From Chryseotalea sanaruensis (lineage in GTDB: Bacteria; Bacteroidota; Bacteroidia; Cytophagales; Cyclobacteriaceae), in contig NZ_BHXQ01000003.1 in the NCBI RefSeq assembly GCF_003990915.1, positions 310,001 through 374,000 on the forward strand: a stretch of DNA of 64,000 bases, in the 5' to 3' direction. Position 1 is the stretch's first letter; every line of letters starts with the position of its first letter. Under the pieces are notes generated by a model. That model was not told the origin of the DNA. It did no database searches and saw only the letters and a list, made by a program, of their open reading frames with translations. This document shows positions 9,224 to 17,914 of the stretch, one piece after another. The translations under genes and the position numbers were made by a program.

Positions 9224-10954
9224 TTACTGTTGTTTTGTGGATGATGGCAGATAGGCAATCACCTTATCGTTAACCAGAATTTTATTGTCTTTCTTCTCAG
9301 GATCACTTCCTGCGGGCAGCACCACAATCAGTTGCGCTGCACCGGATGGAATGGTAAATGTTGTTTCCTCAGTAATAGCTTTCGCTAAAAATTGTTGTGT
9401 GAGCACATCATACAAGTCAACAGATTCAGTTGGCGCATTAATACTTACCTGTTTTGCTTCCGCATACGGATTGTAGTAGAGATAAGTAGGAAAAGTATTG
9501 GCTGCATAGAAGTCAGTAGCATTACAATTCAATTGCAGAATACCTTCAACGTTAGTCTTTTCAATAATTGAACCGAAAATTCCAACCTGTGATGAGCTGT
9601 AGAGACTAAACATACTTTCCTGCGGCTGGCCTTTCACCCACTTTGGTCCGTCACCGATAGCTACAGGTGAAATACCTTTTAAATTTTCTTTACCATAGTC
9701 ATCAAACTTTCTGAGACCTTCATAAGCGATTACATTTTTGGTGATCTCTTTATGCTCGGGCAACCATTGATGCGCATCATCAATTTCATAAGGATAAAAC
9801 AATCGTGCTGCATTGGATACATTCAACATCCACTTACCAATAGCCAGTGCGTAGCGTGTATCATACTTCACCATAGGCACTAAAGGCCAAGCCAGGTCAA
9901 ATGAATTCATCAGAAAAGCATAACCACCACCATCAGTAATGCTGCCTTGCAAGCCGTGCACATCATAGTCACCCCAACGCTCAGCTATTACACCCCAGCC
10001 TGTGCGGCCATCAGCAGCTTTACATCCATCAAAAGTCCAGTTCAAATATTTTTGTATATCATAATTTGTTCCCTGTGTGGCATTCAACTTAGCACCCATG
10101 AGTGCGCCAAAAGGCATTAGCACTTCATAGAACCTGCTCTCTGACTGACTGTCGTAGGCATTCATTGCCGACATGGCGCCTCTCAGATATTTTTCATCAC
10201 CAAATTTTTGATAGGCGCTATACAAGACATAAGCGTGGCCAGCTGCCACATCCTGTTGGAGTGGAATAGTATTAACCACACCTTTCATCTGTTGATAATC
10301 GAAGAATGAGAAATTATAATTTCCGTTTAAGACAGAATCTGCATTGTAAAACTGATTGGCTATGATGCGTTGTAAACTATCTGCGCGCGGAACGTTCGGA
10401 TATAAATCGCACACAGCATAGTACAGGACATTCGGAAACACATCATACCACCAGTCTCTGCCATAACCACCACCAAGCAGCGCCACAGAAGGATGTGTAT
10501 TATTCATCATGATGTTCCAGCCGTTCTCTGTATTGAAATAATTTTGCGCCATCCGAACATAATTAAATCCATTTTGATTTGTCTTATCAATGCCGACTAA
10601 CCCTGCAGACATCAATGCACCCATGGCGTTAAGTGCTTCATGAAATTCAACACTACCATTTTTTCCCTGGCGTACGTCACCTATAACTGTGAACATACCA
10701 AATGTATTTTGGTCAAAGTTTCGTTTCACACTGTCGATCCAGACAAAAGGAAGGTGCTTGCCGGTGTGGGTTGTGTTAAATATGTATTGATCATACTGAA
10801 CTGTTTTCTCCTTCCAATCGAGCATTTTATAAGGTGAGGGAAAAGCAGGCATTAAGTCTACCCTGGAAATATTCAGTTGTTGAACAGGTTCAGGTTGCTT
10901 GCTACAGGAGATCGCGGCAATTACAATTGTACAGAGTAGAAAGAAATTTCTCAT
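9224..10954 (-). CDS. Lipoprotein putative glycosidase, paralogue of the T9SS-exported enzyme
   Basis: The 576-residue lipoprotein has its lipobox Cys at residue 17 (AAISC). From residue 27 it parallels the exported protein at 363-3452. Shared blocks include an N-terminal MLDWKE/MRDWKK region, HLPFV/HLPLV, DWWYDVFPN (residues 167-175), GWGVIAERW, KWMLNVSNAARLFYP and a C-terminal beta domain with YLYYNPYAE. It lacks the PKD, LamG and T9SS domains, so it is the cell-envelope version of the same activity. The aromatic, helical make-up suggests an alpha/alpha-toroid carbohydrate-active enzyme, but no known family is recognised and catalytic residues are not assigned. Its start overlaps the MFS stop by 4 bases, indicating translational coupling. 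Confidence 0.75.
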   Translation of the reverse strand: MRNFFLLCTIVIAAISCSKQPEPVQQLNISRVDLMPAFPSPYKMLDWKEKTVQYDQYIFNTTHTGKHLPFVWIDSVKRNFDQNTFGMFTVIGDVRQGKNGSVEFHEALNAMGALMSAGLVGIDKTNQNGFNYVRMAQNYFNTENGWNIMMNNTHPSVALLGGGYGRDWWYDVFPNVLYYAVCDLYPNVPRADSLQRIIANQFYNADSVLNGNYNFSFFDYQQMKGVVNTIPLQQDVAAGHAYVLYSAYQKFGDEKYLRGAMSAMNAYDSQSESRFYEVLMPFGALMGAKLNATQGTNYDIQKYLNWTFDGCKAADGRTGWGVIAERWGDYDVHGLQGSITDGGGYAFLMNSFDLAWPLVPMVKYDTRYALAIGKWMLNVSNAARLFYPYEIDDAHQWLPEHKEITKNVIAYEGLRKFDDYGKENLKGISPVAIGDGPKWVKGQPQESMFSLYSSSQVGIFGSIIEKTNVEGILQLNCNATDFYAANTFPTYLYYNPYAEAKQVSINAPTESVDLYDVLTQQFLAKAITEETTFTIPSGAAQLIVVLPAGSDPEKKDNKILVNDKVIAYLPSSTKQQ

Positions 10955-12273
10955 TTACTTAGTTCGTTTGATTTTCGGATGATATGCTTTGCTAAAGGGA
11001 TAGAAGCGATTTGCAACAGCGCAATGACAATAAGCGAATACTTAAGTGCGAAAGTCTGAGATACAAAGGTGGCCAACACAATGAAAAGGCCAAGTCCTAA
11101 AAAGCGACCGATATACAAGCCAAATTCATGATTAAATATATAAGCGAACTCGTTGCGTCCTTCAATTTTAGCTACTACGTCAATGACACGCATTTGTATG
11201 GGGAAATAAGCAATGTCATGCAAAGGTTGGAACAACACTTTACATAAAACAAAGGCTATTACACCCACGGCAGAAAATAAGATGCCATTTGCCAACGTGC
11301 CTATTAAAAAAATAATTAAACCGATAGTAAGAATATAAATGCGGTGTTTAGGTTTGGTAACCCGACCTAATAAGTAAAGCATAATGGCCGTTACCACACC
11401 ACTGATGGCCTGCACTGTTCCAAGTGAGCCTTCGTTACCAACCAAAGTCATAATGAGAATGGCGGGAGCTGTTACCAGGTAGCCTTGCGCTAAACCTTTG
11501 AGGCCTGCCAGTACAAGCATTTTATTCCACAAAGAGTGGAAGCGGAAATACAGGAATTTTTTCTGCTCCGGGTTCTTAAATTTCTGTTGGTGTACAACAA
11601 TACTCGATATTATGGTAAGGATAAAGACAAATACTGTTACTACCTGATAGGCTGTATTTACATTACCAGAGAACCAGGTGCCATCGTCAGCTTTTGCCAA
11701 AAAAGCACCAACGCCTAATGGCACTATTATAAAAGTGATTGTATAGAAAAATGTTTCTAAGCCATAATAGTAATTTCTGTTCGAATCATTTGTGGTGGAT
11801 AAAGCCAGATAGTCTCGGTTCGCCCAGAAGAATCCAAAAGAACAACCCATTAATATGCCTGCAACGCCAACACCTATTACAGAAAGACTTTCCAGACGCA
11901 TCATCATTAACATTGAAAGTCCGCTTAGCAACATACCAAAGCTATAAAGGGTAGTAATCTTCATGCGGCTCAGTAAAAAACCATTCAACAAAAAAGTAAT
12001 GGGAATACCCGTATAAACGGTAAGTTGATAGAGTGCTACAATGGAAGGATCGTTAGAACTTCGCATCACATAAGCACCAACAAAAATTTCAATTACTGGT
12101 AACACGAATGCATAAATCAGATTGGTGGCCAGTAATACACGCATAGCGCGTGGCATTGTGAGAAAAAAAGCAAATTCGTCATGCGGCCGCTGCCAAATAC
12201 TTCTTTTTGAAAGTAATGGTTTAGCACCTGGCGTGGCTGCATTCATTTCAATTTCAGTTGTTTTCTCCATCAT
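10951..12273 (-). CDS. MFS sugar transporter, inner membrane
   Basis: About 440 residues with roughly twelve hydrophobic segments typical of the major facilitator superfamily, beginning near MRVLLATNLIYAFVLPVIEI and ending ALLQIASIPLAKHII. The start is placed at the double Met at 12273, two bases after the GH130 stop. The longer frame from 12327 would overlap GH130 by about 50 bases and adds no membrane segment. In Bacteroidota loci an MFS protein beside GH130 usually carries the periplasmic disaccharide into the cytoplasm, which fits here because the GH130 protein has no signal peptide. Substrate is inferred only from context. Confidence 0.85.
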   Translation of the reverse strand: MMEKTTEIEMNAATPGAKPLLSKRSIWQRPHDEFAFFLTMPRAMRVLLATNLIYAFVLPVIEIFVGAYVMRSSNDPSIVALYQLTVYTGIPITFLLNGFLLSRMKITTLYSFGMLLSGLSMLMMMRLESLSVIGVGVAGILMGCSFGFFWANRDYLALSTTNDSNRNYYYGLETFFYTITFIIVPLGVGAFLAKADDGTWFSGNVNTAYQVVTVFVFILTIISSIVVHQQKFKNPEQKKFLYFRFHSLWNKMLVLAGLKGLAQGYLVTAPAILIMTLVGNEGSLGTVQAISGVVTAIMLYLLGRVTKPKHRIYILTIGLIIFLIGTLANGILFSAVGVIAFVLCKVLFQPLHDIAYFPIQMRVIDVVAKIEGRNEFAYIFNHEFGLYIGRFLGLGLFIVLATFVSQTFALKYSLIVIALLQIASIPLAKHIIRKSNELSK

Positions 12274-12275
12274 CT

Positions 12276-13322
12276 TTAAAATTTCAGCGTTGATAATATT
12301 TCCTTGATGGACAATTCTGCAAGACAAATCACCTCATCACTGGCACCATAGTAAAGTTTAAGGGTGTCGCCATCAACGGTATGTCCATTAGTGAATATTA
12401 CATTGCCAAAAAAACCTTTCAGTTCATATTCAGCCATTGGTTCCATTATTGGTGTTTCGCTTCTTGCCAATACTTTGGAAGGGTTGTGCAGATCAAGCAA
12501 CAAGGCCCCAAGGCAATAGCGATGTTGTTCATTAGCACCATGGTAAATCTCCAGCCAGCCATGTTCTGTTTTAATCGGAGCGGCACCGGCACCAACACGG
12601 GCACTGTCCCACATACCCTTTCTTGAGGTAGCAATGCATGTATGTTTCCCCCAGTGAATCAAATCGGGTGATTCGGCTAACCAGATATAATTGCCACCTA
12701 ACTGAGGGCTACTCGGACGATGTAGTGCATAATACTTGCCATTTATCTTCTCTTCAAAGATGGCGCAGTCCTTATTGTGCGGTGGAAATATCATTCCATG
12801 TCGTTTGAATGTTTTCCAATCCTCAGTTTCGATATGTCCAACACCTACACCAAAAGAAGATACCTGTGTATAGGTTAAGTGAAATGCATTTTCAATTTTA
12901 ACAACACGACAATCTTCAATGCCATAGGCCTCTAGTTTATCAGCTCCAAAAATTGGCGAGTATCCTTCTGGTTCATAAAAGTCCACTCCGTTATCGCTGC
13001 AAACCAATCTTAGGTGAGATAATGTAGTCAGGTAGTCTTTTCCCTTATAAGTAATCACGCGAGGATCTGCAAAATTCAATTCAGGGTCAGATTTATGAAA
13101 AGTCAGTATTTCGATTTTACCGGCTTCATTATATACCGGCACCTGTATTGTTCCTTCAATTTGCTGAGGCATTTCAGCAACTCTGAGCAAAAGCCACGTT
13201 TTTCCTTCAAAAACAAATACACCGGGGTTAAGAAGACATTCAATCTTCATTCCCTCCATGCTAGGTTTAATAGTAGAAGGCTTTAATAAGGGATTTTGAT
13301 TATTTCTTATGGCAATGTCCAT
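12276..13322 (-). CDS. GH130 family beta-mannoside phosphorylase or beta-mannosidase
   Basis: The 348-residue protein fits the five-bladed beta-propeller GH130 family. It shows NPGVFVFEG (32-40), NFADPRV (83-89) with the conserved Asp86 of the DPR motif, GIEDCRV (134-140), HNKDCAIF (182-189), LHRPSS (200-205), GAGAAP and YYGASDE (324-330). There is no signal peptide, so it acts in the cytoplasm. GH130 members are inverting phosphorylases or hydrolases of beta-1,2- or beta-1,4-mannosides. Retained Lys184 and His201, at positions resembling phosphate ligands of the phosphorylases, tentatively favour phosphorolysis. It is the first gene of the minus-strand train and faces the HTCS regulator. Confidence 0.88.
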   Translation of the reverse strand: MDIAIRNNQNPLLKPSTIKPSMEGMKIECLLNPGVFVFEGKTWLLLRVAEMPQQIEGTIQVPVYNEAGKIEILTFHKSDPELNFADPRVITYKGKDYLTTLSHLRLVCSDNGVDFYEPEGYSPIFGADKLEAYGIEDCRVVKIENAFHLTYTQVSSFGVGVGHIETEDWKTFKRHGMIFPPHNKDCAIFEEKINGKYYALHRPSSPQLGGNYIWLAESPDLIHWGKHTCIATSRKGMWDSARVGAGAAPIKTEHGWLEIYHGANEQHRYCLGALLLDLHNPSKVLARSETPIMEPMAEYELKGFFGNVIFTNGHTVDGDTLKLYYGASDEVICLAELSIKEILSTLKF

Positions 13323-13554
13323 CAGTCAGCTAATAGCAAATTATTATTTCAGAAATCGTTTGCAATAATGCCCTGAAATCAGATTTAAGCCGTCCGCCAG
13401 ATTTTTTATTTAGTCCACTTTGTTCACTTAAATGCACAAAAAGAGAATCCAGAGGACAAAAAAGGATGGGGAGGACAACTTTTCCAGCTTTCTCACGATC
13501 ACATTGCATAGGTTTGCATGCAATCGTTTTCTAAGTTTCGACACTAATAATGTT
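13323..13554. promoter_or_regulatory. Divergent promoter/operator region between GH130 operon and HTCS
   Basis: This non-coding stretch separates the two divergent transcription units once the HTCS start is set at 13555. It contains an inverted repeat, TTTCAG at 13347-13352 and CTGAAA at 13373-13378. It also has two direct copies of AATCGTTT, at 13354-13361 and 13522-13529, and a TTTGCATGCAA palindrome just before the second copy. Any of these could be the HTCS binding site. No canonical promoter was identified with confidence. Confidence 0.4.
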
Positions 13555-16500
13555 ATGAGCACTGCTTTTATCATTTCAATGCTGCTTTCGTCTTTTGCAA
13601 AAGATTCTCTTGCACCGCTCCCCTATCAGCATATCAGTAAAACAAATGGTCTTTCTAACAGTGCCATTACATCCGTTTACATGGATAATTATGATTATGT
13701 ATGGTTTGGCAGCTGGGATGGACTAAATAGATACAACGGTAGCGATATACGCGTTTATAAACCTGAGGCATTCTCTGCTACTACCATCAGTAATAATATT
13801 GTAAGGGATTTTCTGGAGGATAAAGAAAAAAATCTCTGGATAGTGACCCACAAAGGCATTAACCGATATAACCGCAATACCGATTCATTTAAATCTTTCT
13901 TTTCAACGAATAATAACATTCCGTTTTTGGAATATAATATGCGGGCCTGCCTTGGACCTGACTCTGTGCTGTTGGTAAGTTTAATTGGCCAAGGGCTTAA
14001 CCAATATGACAAAACCAAAGATACTTTTGTAGCTGTCTCTATAGAAGGTTTAAAAAAAGAATGGACTCAGCAAATCGTTGGCATTGGTAGTAACAACCAA
14101 CTTACTTACTTGCTTGGCAATGATGGGAAATTAGTTTGTGTCCTGCAAAATAAAGTAGTGTATACCCGTCAGCTTTTATCTTCTATAAAGCTCCACTCCT
14201 TTTTTCAGCTAAACGGAAAACCTTACCTGGCCTTAACTTCTAATGAAGGTAGTATTAATATCTACACGCTTACTGATTTTGCCCAACAACCCATTACGAT
14301 TAAACTGTCTAACTTCCCAATCTCGTGTATCTCCACCAATGCAACCAATACTGAAATATGGATCGGTACTGATTTAGGCAACATTTTCAAGCTCACAGAA
14401 ATAAATGGTGTATTCTCAGCCTATGATATGGCTAATACTTTTCCGTCTTTGTATAAGGCGCAGCGAAAAATTTTAAGCATTACAGAAAGTAAGCAGGATA
14501 TTCTATGGATAGGTACTGATGGTGACGGTGTCTTTAAGTTTTTAACTAAACCCAAACCCTTTTCTTCTATTGGTACCGGGCGTGAAGACAAGCAGGGTAT
14601 CTCCAATACTATTGTTCGCTCTGTCTATGAAGATACCAGTGGCACACTATATGTCGGTACACGAGGTGGTGGACTTAATATCTTAACAAAAGGAAAACCC
14701 ACTAAAGTAATAACTACCGTTCAGGGACTTAGTAATAATGCTGTGCTAGCCTTAAACAAAGACAAAGCCGGCAATCTATGGATTGGTACTGATGGTAATG
14801 GTTTAGACATGTTGGAAAATAAGACCGGTCGTTTGTTTCACTTTCCGAAAGATTTTGAAAACAAAACACAACTGCAATTCGGTTACGTCTATGCCATTTG
14901 TATTGATGCATATGGAACGTTGTGGTTAGGTACTAGTGGTTATGGTGTTATTAAACTTCGCATTACAAAAACCACCAGTGGTTATCATTTAGCAGAAGAA
15001 GAACAAATAACCTATTCACCCAACACAGCGACTTCCCTTAATAGTAATGTAGTTTACTCCATAATAGAAGAAAGCCCTAATATACTTTGGTTTGGCACCA
15101 GAGGTTCGGGTATTTACAGGTATAACTCCCTGACCAAACAGATTGTTGAACATATTCACACTGGCAGTACAGGTTCAAAGTTATTGAGTAACGATGATGT
15201 GATCAGTCTTTATATTAGTAAAAACGAAAAACTATGGATTGGAACAAGTGGTGGGCTAACTTCCATTCCATTGCAAAGACAGCATGTAGCTTCTACGCAA
15301 TTTACCTTGCGTGATGGTCTGCCTAACAATACCATTCACTCCATTCAGGAAGATCCTAAAGGATTACTTTGGCTGTCAACTAATAACGGACTGGTACATT
15401 TTGATCCTGAAACAAAAAAATTCAGAAACTATGATACCAACGATGGATTACAGAATAATGAATTTACTGATGGCGCCTCCTTTAGTTCATCTACATCTGA
15501 GCGATTATTCTTTGGTGGCATTAACGGCCTTGATGTTATTAATCCAACACAATTAGATACAGCCAACTATTTTCCACGACTTACCATCAGCGAATTTGAG
15601 ATTCACAATGTACACATTACAGCCAGTGACTCTGGCAGCATCTTGAATAAACACATAGACTTCACCACAGCACTGTCGCTTCGGCATGACCAAAATTTTA
15701 TCAGCTTCCATTTTACTACGCTTAACTACTGGAATAAACAGAGAAGTCAATATGCCTACTTTCTGGAAAACTTTGATAAAGACTGGAATTACATAGGTCA
15801 ACAATCAGTTGTTAATCTTACGAATATTCCTCCTGGCAAATACATACTCCATATTAACTATACTAATGAAAACGGAGTATGGAGCCCTGTTGAGAAAAAA
15901 ATTGACATCGTGGTCCATCCACCTTTCTGGAGAACTACGTGGGCATATGTTGCCTATATTTTACTGCTCATTGGTTTGCAAATTGGTATTGTACTTATTA
16001 TACGGCAACGAGCAAGGGTTAAACGTGCCGCAGCGATTGACCGGTTCAAAATACAGCAACTTAAAGAACTGAATGATTACAAACTCCAGTTCTTCACAAA
16101 CATTGCACATGAATTCAGAACTCCTTTAACCCTTATACTCGGCCCGGTCAGTGCCTTGATAAAAAAAGCTACTTCTGCCTGGGAAAAGCAGCAACTAAAA
16201 ACAATTTATAACAACTCCTTGCGTCTACAAAAGCTATTAGAGGAATTATTGCAATTCAGAAAAATTGAAAGTGGAAAAGAAACACCATTATTACATAAGA
16301 CTGATCTGATACAACTCACCCATGAAATTGTAGAGACCTTTCAGCAACATGCCGAAGACCATGAAGTAACGCTTGAGTTTATTCCTGAAACAGAAGTATT
16401 ATACGGGCTTGTAGATGTAAGGAAAACAGAGAAAATTCTCATCAATCTTATTTCTAATGCCATCAAGTACAATGTGAAAGGTGGTGCAGTAGAGGTTATG

Positions 16501-17658
16501 CTTAAAGAAGCAGAGGGTAAAGCTTTATTTATCATAAAGGATACAGGAGTTGGAATCGCTACCGAAGATCATAGCCGCATTTTTGAAAACTTCTACCACA
16601 AACCAACAACAACCTTTAACGAACAAGAACCGGAAAATAGCATTGGCATTGGTCTAGCGTTAACAAAAAGCTTAGTGTTACTTCAAAAAGGCGAAATACG
16701 TGTTAATAGCGAAATCAATAAGGGATCAGTGTTTACTGTAACCATTCCTATTGGCTCAAATAATGAAAATCATGTCAACGAACCTACAACGACAATTCAA
16801 CCCTTCACTAACTTAACTGAGAAAGTTCAGCAGGAATTTGAATTTTTAACCAACAGCTTCTCACTAAAGTCAACCGAGCCGGAAACTGAAAGAAACAACA
16901 CCATTTTGGTTGTCGATGACCATGAGCAAATTTTGATTTTACTGCAAGATATACTGTCTGATCAATATTCAATTATTACAGTAAATAATGGGCAAGAGGC
17001 ATTACATATCCTTGAACAAAAGAAAATTGATCTTGTCATCAGCGATATTCGTATGCCAGGTATTGATGGACTTACACTTTGTCAAAAGATAAAAGACGAT
17101 ATTCACACGAGTCATATCCCTGTAATTTTACTTACCGCAAAAGCGGAAATAGAGGATCGTATTGAAGGTTTACAAGTAGGTGCCGATTCTTATATTCCCA
17201 AGCCATTTCACCCCGAGCATCTTTTTGTTCGCATAGAAAAACTTATTAAAAGCAGAGAACAAATTAAAAAGCGCTTTGAGAATTTTGCTGATGTTGAACT
17301 GGAGAAAATATCTACCGGTATAGGAGAAAAAGATGATGAGTTTTTCGCACGCATTACCCGCTGCATAGAAAAGCACATGAGCAACCCTGAATTTAGTGCC
17401 GACACAATGGCCGAAGAAGTGGGTATGAGTAAAGCATCATTATATAAAAAGGTGAAAGCGACTATGGGATTAACACCTCATGGCTTGATCAAACAATATA
17501 GACTTCGCAAGGCAGCTGATTTATTAAGGCATTCTACGATGAGTGTTTCTGAAGTAATTTATGAGACTGGCTTTAACAGTCGTTCATATTTCTATAAGTC
17601 CTTTAATGAAATGTACCATTGCCACCCTAAAGATTTTGGTGGTGCAAAAGCAATTTAA
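13555..17658 (+). CDS. Hybrid two-component system (HTCS) regulator of the utilisation locus
   Basis: About 1367 residues from the Met at 13555, which starts a plausible signal peptide. The frame extends to 13432 but the extra 41 residues are polar and not signal-like. Many Reg_prop beta-propeller repeats (IWIGTDLGN, LWIGTDGNG, LWFGTRGSG) form the periplasmic sensor, followed by a Y_Y_Y domain and one membrane helix (WAYVAYILLLIGLQIGIVLI). The histidine kinase has its phospho-His in NIAHEFRTPLT (codon at 16108), with an ATPase domain behind it. A receiver domain carries Asp in VISDIRMPG (codon at 17044), and a C-terminal AraC HTH ends the protein. HTCS proteins sense imported oligosaccharide and activate the adjacent SusCD operon. 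Its divergent position supports control of GH130 through ROK. Confidence 0.95.
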   Translation: MSTAFIISMLLSSFAKDSLAPLPYQHISKTNGLSNSAITSVYMDNYDYVWFGSWDGLNRYNGSDIRVYKPEAFSATTISNNIVRDFLEDKEKNLWIVTHKGINRYNRNTDSFKSFFSTNNNIPFLEYNMRACLGPDSVLLVSLIGQGLNQYDKTKDTFVAVSIEGLKKEWTQQIVGIGSNNQLTYLLGNDGKLVCVLQNKVVYTRQLLSSIKLHSFFQLNGKPYLALTSNEGSINIYTLTDFAQQPITIKLSNFPISCISTNATNTEIWIGTDLGNIFKLTEINGVFSAYDMANTFPSLYKAQRKILSITESKQDILWIGTDGDGVFKFLTKPKPFSSIGTGREDKQGISNTIVRSVYEDTSGTLYVGTRGGGLNILTKGKPTKVITTVQGLSNNAVLALNKDKAGNLWIGTDGNGLDMLENKTGRLFHFPKDFENKTQLQFGYVYAICIDAYGTLWLGTSGYGVIKLRITKTTSGYHLAEEEQITYSPNTATSLNSNVVYSIIEESPNILWFGTRGSGIYRYNSLTKQIVEHIHTGSTGSKLLSNDDVISLYISKNEKLWIGTSGGLTSIPLQRQHVASTQFTLRDGLPNNTIHSIQEDPKGLLWLSTNNGLVHFDPETKKFRNYDTNDGLQNNEFTDGASFSSSTSERLFFGGINGLDVINPTQLDTANYFPRLTISEFEIHNVHITASDSGSILNKHIDFTTALSLRHDQNFISFHFTTLNYWNKQRSQYAYFLENFDKDWNYIGQQSVVNLTNIPPGKYILHINYTNENGVWSPVEKKIDIVVHPPFWRTTWAYVAYILLLIGLQIGIVLIIRQRARVKRAAAIDRFKIQQLKELNDYKLQFFTNIAHEFRTPLTLILGPVSALIKKATSAWEKQQLKTIYNNSLRLQKLLEELLQFRKIESGKETPLLHKTDLIQLTHEIVETFQQHAEDHEVTLEFIPETEVLYGLVDVRKTEKILINLISNAIKYNVKGGAVEVMLKEAEGKALFIIKDTGVGIATEDHSRIFENFYHKPTTTFNEQEPENSIGIGLALTKSLVLLQKGEIRVNSEINKGSVFTVTIPIGSNNENHVNEPTTTIQPFTNLTEKVQQEFEFLTNSFSLKSTEPETERNNTILVVDDHEQILILLQDILSDQYSIITVNNGQEALHILEQKKIDLVISDIRMPGIDGLTLCQKIKDDIHTSHIPVILLTAKAEIEDRIEGLQVGADSYIPKPFHPEHLFVRIEKLIKSREQIKKRFENFADVELEKISTGIGEKDDEFFARITRCIEKHMSNPEFSADTMAEEVGMSKASLYKKVKATMGLTPHGLIKQYRLRKAADLLRHSTMSVSEVIYETGFNSRSYFYKSFNEMYHCHPKDFGGAKAI

Positions 17659-17725
17659 AAGTAAGTAGTATCAGACTTAAAAAAATAAAATCAAGTTTTA
17701 GTCGAACAATAATGAGTCTCAATAA

Positions 17726-17757
17726 AAAGTGCTACTGACTTACGTCAGCAGCACTTT
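17726..17757. terminator. Bidirectional hairpin terminator between convergent HTCS and oligopeptidase genes
   Basis: AAAGTGCT-A-CTGAC (17726-17739) pairs with GTCAG-C-AGCACTTT (17744-17757) around a 4-base loop, with one mismatch. On the minus strand it is followed by TTTTTATT, and on the plus strand by TTTAAATTTGATT. It is placed between two converging genes. Confidence 0.65.
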
Positions 17758-17804
17758 AAATTTGATTATTTGAATACTATACCTTTTAGTCAAGCCATTT
17801 TTTT

Positions 17805-17843
17805 GGCCCTGCCTTTGCCGAAACGGCTACGCGCAGGCAGGCC
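17805..17843. repeat. REP-like nested palindrome in the convergent gap
   Basis: Outer arms GGCCcTGCCT (17805-17814, one bulged C) and AGGCAGGCC (17835-17843) enclose an inner GCCG-AAA-CGGC hairpin (17817-17827). The element is GC-rich in an AT-rich setting and codes for nothing. Its nested structure resembles dispersed REP-type intergenic elements. Copy number elsewhere in the genome is unknown. Confidence 0.5.
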
Positions 17844-17914
17844 TACTTCCAATTCTCTACGAAGGAGAGGATGAATGTCGAAGCTTAACTAAATGATATT
17901 GCATTTTTTATATG

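Noticed and set aside
13432..13554. Longer HTCS start at 13432
   Set aside because: The 41 extra residues are polar and basic, and the signal peptide begins at Met 13555; not fully excluded.
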